From Pyrenophora tritici-repentis (Eukaryota > Ascomycota > Dothideomycetes > Pleosporales > Pleosporaceae), in NCBI RefSeq assembly GCF_003171515.1, contig NC_089390.1, forward strand, positions 6,200,001 through 6,264,000: 64,000 nt of DNA, in the 5' to 3' direction. The position numbers and the translations under genes were made by a program. The notes beneath the pieces are model-generated. The model ran no database searches. It was given only the letters and a program-made list of their open reading frames with translations, and was not told the origin of the DNA. Numbering within the stretch: position 1 is the stretch's first letter; each line of letters starts with the position of its first letter. Positions 45,438-55,475 of the stretch are shown here, in pieces.

Positions 45438-45855
45438 TGTCGGCATACACACGGTGTGTCGCCTAATAAGGCCCAATGTACCGCCTCGATCCTACTTCGG
45501 CCCAACTCGGACCCAACGCTATGTATACCTTCGTAGCCCCCACATTCGTAGAATCATCATACACCAGAATACCAATACACAAGATTACTGTCAGATAATA
45601 GCACTGTTGAAGATGAGAGCGTACAGACGCTGGGTTAGACTAGCGCGACCCGGCATCTGAGAGAGCCAATCGGATCACAGGAAGGCTTGGCACCCCCCAG
45701 GTGTGCCCACAACCGTAGACAGAACCAACAAACAATCAACAATCAATATCATCACCATTATTACCTATTTCATCAGTATTCCAGATGAGAGTGAATATCT
45801 GACAATTACCTTAGCTACTGTTATTCACCGTACGATCGTACAAGGCCTTCCAACA
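45438..45855 (+). repeat. 3' LTR of Copia B (X type), interrupted
   Basis: 197 bp after removing the nested 221 bp. Reads ATCATACACC (T type), shared only with A's 5' LTR. Confidence 0.92.
45589..45804 (+). mobile_element. Solo LTR of another retrotransposon family
   Basis: 216 bp, TGTCAGAT...ATCTGACA with 8-bp inverted ends, flanked by the 5-bp duplication attac (45584-45588, 45805-45809). No internal region remains, so it is a solo LTR left by LTR-LTR recombination. No other copy seen in the window. Confidence 0.88.
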
Positions 45856-45887
45856 CTTTGCTAATTATAATTTATTATTTAACTATG
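45856..45887. other. 32-bp spacer at the palindrome centre
   Basis: AT-rich unique sequence from ctttg to ctatg. It begins with the TSD of element X and ends with the TSD of element C, so it is original host DNA between two tail-to-tail insertions. Confidence 0.88.
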
Positions 45888-46084
45888 TGTTGGAAGGCCT
45901 TGTACGATCGTACGGTGAATAACAGTAGCTAAGGTAATCTTGTGTATTGGTATTCTGGTGTCTGATGATTCTACGAATGTGGGGGCTACGAAGGTATACA
46001 TAGCGTTGGGTCCGAGTTGGGCCGAAGTAGGATCGAGGCGGTACATTGGGCCTTATTAGGCGACACACCGTGTGTATGCCGACA
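45888..46084 (-). repeat. 3' LTR of Copia C
   Basis: 197 bp, lacks the solo LTR found in the mirror LTR of element B. Confidence 0.92.
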
Positions 46085-46178
46085 CTGGCAATCTTTTCTT
46101 ATTGTAACGACTGATGTAAGGAAAAACGGGTCTTCTAAAAAGGGCACAATGAGAGGGATTCCAAATAGGCATATGTGC

Positions 46179-49100
46179 CTACTCCGTAGGTCGCTGCACA
46201 GATCCCTCTACTCGGATTGACAGCTTGTTGCTTTCGATGAAACGTTCTAACGCGCGATTTGGTGTTGCTTTCGTGAATGCGTCCGCGGGGTTGTCCTCTC
46301 CGTTGATCCAGCGGATCTCAGTGATCTCGCGACGCTCGTATGACTGCCGAAGCGCCATGATGTCGATCATCAGTCGCTTCTCAGCAGTTGTTCCGAGTTT
46401 GACGAGGCATTCATACAAGGAGTATGAATCCGTACACACAATAAGTGGGATCGGTGGTAGACCTAGGCGTCCTGTAATTATCTTGAGGGTTGTTAGGATA
46501 GCGATAGCGATGTCGACACCGCTAACCATGCCGTACGTTTCTGAGGCAAGAACGCTCCGGGTAACGCGTTTGCATTTGGTCGAACTCCAATGGATTACGT
46601 TACCACGAATATCAAACGTGCTGTCTTGTCGACTCGACTCATTCGCAAGGATAAGTAGGTACCCTAGCTGTGAGCTAAGGTCTTGGTTGTTCGCGAAGGA
46701 TCCGTCTGTGAACACTACCAGCTTTGCTGTAGCGAGGTCGAGAGGGACGTATCGCAGGCCTCGTTGTATGCTCTCAGATTGCCACTGCAGCCGGCGGTTA
46801 AGCTTCACGTATTCTGTGTCCTTAGGTTGTTGTATTTGCGCAGCCGCGGAAAGATCGAACGATGCTTCAGGTTGGCATATCGACGCAATGTACGCGCCAC
46901 GCGCGCGCTGCTCCATGTACTTCTGTGCTCGGTTTGCTGCCTTCGGATCAATGATTTCGATCTTGGCACCTTGTCCCTTCTGCGTAAGTAGAATCGTGTC
47001 TCCGCGCAACGTTAGAGTACATCCGTTGAACTCGAGTGATACTTCTTTGGACAGTCTCTCCTTGGGCTTAGCTCGAAAATTGGCTTTCTGGAGCGCAGCG
47101 TCTTCTGCACCAGAGAATGCAGGCGTCCCAATCGCGAGAGTATCGTCTGTCTGCAGGCCCACTATTCCAAACGCTTCCCGTCTCCCGTTCGTGATCAGGA
47201 GGCACGGGTCATACGTTGATGTAGCCATGTCGAGCTCCTTGCAGTGGTGTCCTTGGTACGTAGCAAACCAGTGGACTCCTGCTTCCGCGATTCCATAGAG
47301 TGGCTTGATTACGCGAATAATTGTTCCCTTGGGATACTTTGTTATAAGCTCCTTTGGGAGGTGCGCTAAAACCGTGCGGAATAGCTCTGTTTGTGCCTGT
47401 GGGTACGCTTGCGTGATATCTCGTAGTTCCACAACCATGCCCTCATCGAGTAATGCAGGCGCTAGGGCTAGAATCAGGCGCTGGCTGGCTCGTTGGATGG
47501 TTGGCGACTGCGTCAGGATCTCGTGTTTGCCCTCGTCATTGTAACCTTGAACAACGAGGCGTGATTTCTCGTACGGGACCATGGTCTTGCCTTTGACTTC
47601 GCGGACCATGCGCGATTTGAAGATACGATACCCGCCGTGTAGAGTTGGATCAAACAGCTCAAAACTGAATACTCCACGGCCGACGAGGTCGTCGATCTCC
47701 TTCTGATCGGATGCTTCGAATGGAGCGCCCGGGACGTTAATCACGCCGTCATTGCGTAGCTTGACGGCCAGGGCGTAATCGTCCTCCTCCTTCTTCGACA
47801 GGTACTGCACCTTGGGCTTGTTCTTTGATCCAGGTGGGCGGCCCCGCTTGCGCGGCTGAGCCGCTTGGTTGGCTTCCGCCGGTGGTACCGGTAGTGGCGG
47901 TTCATCAGCAATCGCTTCGTCTGTGGTCGGAGATCCACCTGTGCCTTGATCTGCGCCGTCTATCGCTGTAGTCAGATCGCGATAGTACGGTTTTACGACA
48001 GTGGATCGGAACGTCGTTGGGCCGTTGATCATGTCTACAGTAACATCGTGGTCCTTCATATCGATGACTCTATACGGCCCTTGCCATCCATTCTTCTCGC
48101 GCCATACCATCACCTCACTCTGAAGAGGCAGTGACAGTACCCCGTCTGTAGTAGGCCCATTCCTGGTACCAAGTGCGTTGCTCACCGCATGTTCCGCTGA
48201 GGCCTTCCGCAGCGCCCTCATCGCTTTCTGGATTGCCTCGCGCGATGGGTTATCGAGGGAGATGGTGGTGAATCCATGGATATCCGGGGGTATGCACCGA
48301 AGACGAGCAGCGTGGGTACGAGCCCGTCTGGGCCTGCGGTGTCGTTGACGGCCTTGACTGCCATCTGCAACACTGCGGCGTCGCTGGTGCCAGTGTCAAG
48401 CTCTGTCCTCAGGATCTCGTACACGCGTCTGAGCGGTGCGTGGTATCTTTCTACCTTGCCGATAGACCAATGGGCCTCGGTTGGCACTTGTTTACATGTG
48501 ATTCCCATGATCTTCGCCTCTGATCTGAATTCGACTGACGCGAAGTTGGTGCCGGCGTCGTGGGTGACGATATCTGGCGGCCCTTGGTATGTATCAATCC
48601 AGAGCAGGCGGAGTGCTTCCCAGGTGTCTTTCGCGCTCATAGACGGTAGAAATCGCGCGCCGTTGAATGTTGTAGCCGAATCGATCACGTGAAGCACTGG
48701 TTTCCCACTCAGATACATCACATCTACGAGGATCTCGAAGTTGAATTCCCGATCATCTTTCAGCCTAAACTTGAATCGGCGCGGCGCTGGATCATGCGCT
48801 TGGCAGTGATGGCAGAACGTTTGGATCTCTCGGAGCAGCCGTTCATCCACGTCCTCGTGTCCTGCGCGTTTGAGCAATCGTATCAGCCGTTCGACGGCTG
48901 GATGCCCGAACCTCCGGTGTAAGCGTCGGAGCTCAGTCTCCGTAAGGAATACGCGCGCGCGCTCTGCCTTGCTTAGGTGGAACCACGGGTGTCCCCATTT
49001 GCGAATCACTGGAAAGGTAGCTTTTCCTTGTACCAGCTGGTCCGTAGTATTGTTGAAGTACACGTGGAGCCGGTCCATGTCTTTCAGACAGAGGAGAAAC

Positions 49101-51328
49101 GGGGTGGGTGCGTTCAAGACCTCAAATTTGATCTTTCCAATCTGTGTCGATACATGTGCGGTTCCAATCGAAGTAGTGACGCTTCCTTTGCCAAATTGCA
49201 CAGATGCGTTTCCAGCAGTAGACGTATCTAGAGTTACGGTGGGGTCCTCAGTTTGGAGCGCCCAGAACTGCTCCTTTCCGGCTGTCGATACATTTGAGGC
49301 ACCAGTGTCAGGAAGAATGCCTTGGTACGTGATTCGCGAGTATCGATCCTCGATAAGGAACTGCGTTGCGGGCGTAATAGGCTCCTTGCACCTGTAGACG
49401 TCTTCTCCAGTCACGTGGTGCAAAAAGGCCTGATCTGTGAGGTACTTAACTGCCAATCTTTGGTCCTCATCATCTTCGTCTTGCTCCTCTAGGAAGAACT
49501 GGTCGACTTCTTCCCCCTCGTACGCGACGAGAAATGTGCTAAACTCCATTTGCTCTCCCGTAATCGCGCAGTGTGTGATGTACTGCGCTTTTGAGCGTTT
49601 TCTTTCTTCAAGCGTGTGGTTTGTGGACCAACAGCCTGTCTTGCCGCAGACGTAACATTTCTTGTCGATTTGTGTGTTGACTCCAGAGCGGTGCTGAAGC
49701 CCACCGCGTCCGCGGGTGAATCCGCTGCGTCCACCGCGAGGGTTGTAATTCCCTCGCAATCTTCCAGAGCTGTTGTTGTTGTACCGACGATCCAAGTAGT
49801 ACTGGCTATCCGTATCCGCCTCAGTGAAGTTGACGGAGACGGTCATGGCGAGTGAGTTTTCGATTGACGATCGCAGATCTCCAAACAGAACCTCGCATTC
49901 TAGAGACGGCTTGTAGAGTGCCATCTCGAGCTCCTTCACGCCTCGGCATGCTGTGATTACAGTCGTTCGGAGCGCGTATTCTCCCATGTACTGCTGTCCA
50001 AGTGCTCTTTGACACAATTGGAGCTTGTCCAGCATGATGTCAAGGACCTCGTGGAGGTTCTTTTCGGGGTTCTCCCTGCGGACTTTGACAAACGATGTCG
50101 TCGTCCAGTCCGCGTAGTAATGGCCGTGGTTGACGTCTGTGTCGAAGTGGTTCTTGAGCTTTGTGTAGGCAGTCAAGAACGTATCCATCCGCTGATCGAC
50201 GAAGTGGAGGTAATACTCCTCTGCGCGGCCGTCGAGAATCCGTGGAAAGACTGCATGGAACTGCCCTGGCTCGATGTCTGCGTGATAACAGATGCTGTAG
50301 AAGATCTTCAATTTATCGTCTAGGAGGTCGTACGGCTTTCCCGTATACTTTTTGTCTCGGTCCCACATTTTCACGAAGACATTGATCGTCTTAGGATCCA
50401 GTTTCTCATTGCCAAACTCGATTGGTGGAACTGCCTTGTACGGGTCTGTTTCACCAGAGGGCACAATTGGGGGAACGCTCAGTCCCTTCGGACGTTGCGG
50501 GTATGCTGGTGTATACTCGCGGAATCGGTCGAAGTTGTTGTAGGTGAGGGGAGGTTGCTGACTTTGGACGCGCTGATAGGCTGGCTGCGGTGCGGATTCA
50601 GTTGTCTCTACAGGCTGGCTTCGGATTGGTTGGTTTTGGGCTTTCTCAATCGTTTTTGCTAGCTGGTCCTGAATCTGTTGTTCTTCCTCAACGGTCTCCT
50701 GTCGTCCTTGCACACGGGCGTGGGTCTGGTCTTGATCGCGGGTTTGCCGACTGTCTACGTCTCGGCCTCTTGTCCTTACAGGCGTTTGGGTTCGGCTCTG
50801 GGCCTGGCTTGATAATCTCCTGTCTGTGGACTGTACTGATCCTTCACTGCGTTGTTGCCGTAGTGCCCGCTCTTGCAACATGTGCGCAGCTGATCGTGTG
50901 TCAAACACAGCCGACTGGAATACGTCCTGAGGCCATTCTAGGTACTCCTCCATGCGTAATAACCTAGCTAGAGACTCACTAGGTGCCATATTAATACGGC
51001 CAGTATACACTCCCTTAAAGCGGAGGATCCGCTTTAGTTCCTTTGTGTATATTGGCTGGGCACGTAGGAACATTGCCTCTGTCCATCCTTCAAAGTCCTG
51101 ACGGAACTCCCAAAAGAGTTCTTCATCTGCTGTTGGTCGATCTGTATAGTCCGCAATCGCACGCGCAATGTACGTTGTTGCTGTAGTAATCCCTACCTCA
51201 TCGTCTGGAGCTTCAACGTTGTCCTCCCAAATCTCTGGATCGATGTGATGCCATTCTCTTGGTTTTATGTTTGTGGTCCCTAGTAGCGCCTCTAGTGTGG
51301 GTACCACTCTTCTACTACTGCTCGCCAT
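46179..51328 (-). pseudogene. Copia gag-pol with one frameshift
   Basis: Reads from ATG at 51328 through gag, protease and integrase to a stop at 48218, with RT and RNase H in another frame (46179-48221). The break is one missing base in the CC pair at about 48239 (TTGCCTCGCG against CCTCCGCG in D). Otherwise the same protein as in A. Consensus error is possible; if corrected the element would be intact. Confidence 0.85.
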
Positions 51329-51690
51329 TCCTACTGCCGGTGTCCTGGCTACCGGTGCTCTTTCCGATGATGTTCTCTCTCCTGCTATTGTGTTCTTGTT
51401 GACGCTTGTTGCGCTAGCTGCGTTCGCTAGAGATGCGTCGGTGGTCGTGGGTTGTACACGGGTCAAATCTCAACCGGTCGGTTGGCGCGTGTATAGACGG
51501 CGTCTTGGAACGCTTCTGATACGGCTGTAACGGTCGGTCGCTAGCCACGAACGACGCCTGATATAGCTAACAGTGAGCTTAGCATAGATAACTCCGCCTT
51601 GCTGATATAGGCAATCTAGGGAACGCGCGGGTAAAGAATCTATCTCTTCTTAACCTAACTGTCTGTGACTGCCGTGCAAACACTGATCAG

Positions 51691-51887
51691 TGTTGGAAGG
51701 CCTTGTACGATCGTACGGTGAATAACAGTAGCTAAGGTAATCTTGTGTATTGGTATTCTGGTGTCTGATGATTCTACGAATGTGGGGGCTACGAAGGTAT
51801 ACATAGCGTTGGGTCCGAGTTGGGCCGAAGTAGGATCGAGGCGGTACATTGGGCCTTATTAGGCGACACACCGTGTGTATGCCGACA
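51691..51887 (-). repeat. 5' LTR of Copia C
   Basis: 197 bp, G type, followed on the plus strand by the TSD ctatg. Confidence 0.92.
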
Positions 51888-52263
51888 CTATGGCTTATTA
51901 TTTGTTGTCTACTATTTATTGTTTATTCATTACTATCCCTAGTGCTTTCTTTCTTATTTGCCTAATATCCCGTTTGCTTAGTTAAAGGTAAGGTAATCGC
52001 TGGTCTATTTCTTTATATTTGCTTCGACAGAACGATCTGCTCAATATCATCTTTTCCTGGCCACGGCAGCTAGAAGATGCTTCACTTGTGATATCAAATA
52101 TGCATAAGGTAGTCATTTAGAAAGAAGTGTAGATGTAAGCTATCGTCTCTTGTTTCAGACAATTGCTTGTCTACAGCGAGGAACTGTCAATTACAGTTTA
52201 TGCAACTGTTCTGCTATCCATCATTTCGCCCTCCTTACGGCGCTCAAACATCCGAACAATGAA
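51888..52263. other. Downstream region of BTB2 (original copy)
   Basis: Reverse complement of 39260-39635; begins with the ctatg duplication. No gene. Confidence 0.55.
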
Positions 52264-53132
52264 TCAATTCCAACCCTCGTCAATTTTCATCTTGAGCAAA
52301 CCAAATGCCAGCCCGTTGAATTCAGTGAGCAAGGTTTCGACCTCCGGCTTCTTAACGAGTGTTTGCATGTGTGTGGCGATAGTCTTGAACACGATGTCGC
52401 GCAGGCCTTTGTCGTGCTCTAGCGTGGTTGAGAAAACGTGATACGCCGAGGCGGCAAAAGAAGGCGCGTTCCAATACTTTGAGCATGCCCTGTCGTACTT
52501 CTCCTTAACAAGGTCTTTTAAGCCCACGACATCGTACTTTTCGGCGATCTCGTACATCTTGGCATGAGTGAGTAACTGCTCGGAACCAGTTGTAGGAGTG
52601 GAAGAGTCTGTTGGCGCGGTATGGAGCCCTGCAAGTTGCTCTGCACGTAGATTTCGCTCCACGATCAGCTTTTCCTTTCGTCTCTGTGTCTTGCCCCATG
52701 TAGGAGACATTGACGGAGAGTATAAAGCAGCAGCAAGATCTGTATCCTTGTCCAAAAGAAAAGGATCGTATTCGCCTTCGTAAATGTATTGGAGTAAGAG
52801 CTTGACGATGGCTGGCTCATCTTCAGGTAAATCGACATTGCTTCCCTGGGTTTCCTTTAAGGATCCAGATTAGTCTGTGCCCGCGCGAAGCTAGTTATAA
52901 GTGCTTACCTTGCCCCCAAACTTGATAGCCCGAGCAAAGAAGTCCGCACGCCAGCAAACAATGTTCTTGTGAACCTTGTGCGAGTCCGAACCGCAGGTTA
53001 TAGTAAAATCGGAATGCGCACCTGAAGCGAGCAAGCTAGATTCCATTAGCCAACTGCTCTTCAGCGCAAAGCCATGAATGACTCTTACCCTTTCAAACTC
53101 GCGAGGAGCTGTTCGCGTGCAGCTTCAGCCAT
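52264..53132 (-). CDS. BTB/POZ domain protein (BTB2, original copy)
   Basis: Minus-strand exons 53132-53089, 53035-52909 and 52854-52264; 253 residues, the same prediction as the copy at 38391-39259. It lies in the same orientation as BTB1 and BTB3, which marks it as the ancestral member of a tandem paralogue cluster. See the copy for domains. Likely functional; partner and role unknown. Confidence 0.85.
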
Positions 53133-54150
53133 TTTGGCGGTCGGGTGGAATATCTGTATCTGGTAGTGTGGTAGAGAAGCATGCGACGACTATTCTCACG
53201 ACGGGGCGGTACCGGTAGTTACTGGCTACTCCGAGTCTCCGTGGGTCGGGGGACAAAGCGAGGGTGATATCACTTCCACGAGGACTTTCAAATCAGGCCG
53301 GATGCTGATGTCGCTACGCGACGACGTAGAAGAAGGCAGCGAAATGTACCCCGAGTTTGATTAGCGCCAGTTGTACAAGACAAGCAGCTTAGCTTATTCG
53401 CGATTGGGAAACGACAGTCTCAACTACTAGAGTTCAAAAATGAATTAGCTTCACATACGGGGATAACTACTGCGGGGTAGCTTATGGTGATTGAGAAGCA
53501 GTCTACTTAGCCTTGGAACATTGAAGTTACTCACTGAAGAATTACGTGGCTCATGCAACCAAGATCTCCAGTTCACGGGTTTTCCAAGGTCGTATGACGC
53601 ATATAACTTTCATGAGAATGGATGTGATCCTCCTAGCAAAATTCTGTGTCGTGATACTTTCGAGGTGTTTGGCTTGGCATGGTGCCACAAGGTGGCGTGG
53701 AAGCGGGACTAGGCTGCTCTTGCATGTGGTGCAGGCCCATTGGTTTCCACCTTCCCCAACGTAGAACTTTACCTGGAAGCCAACTTTTATATAACTATCC
53801 ATTGCTGCATTTGAACACATAGGACACGCTGCGCAGTTGAGAAGGCTCACTTCGACGGGGGTTCTGTCACCGAGACTACAAACTCACAATGCGAAAGGAC
53901 AATGTGGGATATTATCTCATTTCATTTGGAACATCATAGGCTGCCAGTCTCCTGCAATTCACTCTTCGCCAAAGCCGTTTTGTATTCCTCCATCGTCACT
54001 CTTCTGTGTCAAGGCTAGTACTTGAGCGAGATCATGCCGGAAAGCCATGCACTGCGATACAACTTGCTGTATCCTCCTCCTACTCTTATTCCTCCCCCTC
54101 CTCCCCCCCCCCCCCCCAGTTTTCTCCTCTTCCTCGGCCTTTGGTGCAAA
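53133..54150. other. Intergenic segment between BTB2 and BTB3
   Basis: Mirror of 37374-38390 with one extra base (GGG at 53705-53707). Contains a C15 run at 54103-54117 and the CxxC-bearing frame 53551-53850 (-). Confidence 0.5.
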
Positions 54151-55070
54151 CTATTCCGTGTTCTTAAGCAAGACACCAATCGCAAGATCTCCGTGCTCCA
54201 GCATCAAGGCCTGCATTTCCGGCTTATGCATAAGCTCCATATGTTTAGAGATGACCTCCATAATAGGATCTCTAAGGCCTAGATCTTCACAGAATGTTGT
54301 GGAAAATGCATGGCTGATAGCGCTGAGAAAGGCATCATCGTTCCAAATAGCTTTGCACGAGAGCGTGAAGAGCTTTCGTGAAAGCTCTTTCAGACCAACG
54401 ACGTCATACTTGTCGGCGATCGTATGCATTTTGGAGTGAATGAGACAGTTTAGCGCAACAGGTTCCGGGATGTAACAAAGATTGCAGATAAACCCTTGGC
54501 AGTCATTTCTGCAGTGGTAGTCGCAAAGGTGGTGTGGGCACAGCAAAATCGTCGCACAATTACCCGTGTGATCTCGCTCGCAGGTGTGCGGAAATTCGTA
54601 CGTGTACTTGCGGTCAAGATTTTCGTTGTGGATATCGCTGAATACCATGGCAAGCTTCGGGTGCTTGAGTGGTGCATCAGGCGTAGAACTTGGAGGATCT
54701 GACAGTTGGTTGTCGTACTGGCCCATGTACAGGTATCGAACGAGAAAATGGATCACCTAGGGATCGTCGTCCGGAAGGTCGATAACATTCTCTTGTGTCT
54801 CCTGTTTCGATTTAGGATAGCTTCATATAGTTCATGAAAGATTCGTCATACTTTGCCACCGAACTTTATCGCGCGGGCGAAAAATTCGACTTGCGTACAC
54901 ACAATGACCTTATGGACGTTGAAAGTTTCATTCCCGCATTTTATGACAAGATCTGAGTAATCGCCTGAAGTGAGGAAGCTAGAGATATGGTCAGCTCATT
55001 CAATCGTGTCGCAGGTAATCTCATCGACTTGCCTCTCCATCAATTCGGTGCGCTGCATAGCTTGTGCCAT
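54151..55070 (-). pseudogene. BTB/POZ pseudogene (BTB3, original copy)
   Basis: Exons 55070-55033, 54978-54852 and 54801-54151 on the minus strand. It carries the same TAG (54757-54759) and the same GC-AG first intron as the plus-strand copy. Its promoter is cut short by Copia D, which inserted about 110 bp upstream of the ATG; this could have removed selection and led to the stop, but the order of these events is not shown. Confidence 0.75.
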
Positions 55071-55184
55071 GATTGCACGTGGGTGTTGTCAAACGCGTAT
55101 GAAATGATCAATGCAAGTCGTAGTCGAGAAACAGGTGAAAAGTTTGCTACGTTTACCGGAAAAATCTTTGTGCCGGTGTTACAC

Positions 55185-55381
55185 TGTTGGAAGGCCTTGT
55201 ACGATCGTACGGTGAATAACAGTAGCTAAGGTAATCTTGTGTATTGGTATTCTGGTGTCTGATGATTCTACGAATGTGGGGGCTACGAAGGTATACATAG
55301 CGTTGGGTCCGAGTTGGGCCGAAGTAGGATCGAGGCGGTACATTGGGCCTTATTAGGCGACACACCGTGTGTATGCCGACA
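55185..55381 (-). repeat. 3' LTR of Copia D
   Basis: 197 bp, G type; source type of A's 3' LTR. Confidence 0.92.
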
Positions 55382-55475
55382 CTGGCAATCTTTTCTTATT
55401 GTAACGACTGATGTAAGGAAAAACGGGTCTTCTAAAAAGGGCACAATGAGAGGGATTCCAAATAGGCATATGTGC

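Larger units (their letters stand above)
30202..45855 (+). repeat. Left arm of the giant inverted repeat
   Basis: Mirrors 45888-58974 in order LTR-pol-LTR, BTB3, BTB2, LTR-pol-LTR. Differences are the MITE and lack of the 2.2-kb deletion in A, the solo LTR in B, and scattered single bases. Confidence 0.9.
39636..45855 (+). mobile_element. Ty1/Copia retrotransposon B
   Basis: Left LTR 39636-39831, right LTR 45438-45855 interrupted by a 216-bp solo LTR plus 5-bp TSD. Without that insert the element is 5999 bp. Left flank catag matches element C; right flank ctttg matches the left flank of A. The left LTR is G type, the right T type, so this is a chimera of C (5' part) and the original element X (3' end). 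Confidence 0.95.
45888..51887 (-). mobile_element. Ty1/Copia retrotransposon C
   Basis: 6000 bp, LTRs at 45888-46084 and 51691-51887, both G type. TSD ctatg at 45883-45887 and 51888-51892, so an undisturbed insertion on the minus strand. Confidence 0.95.
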
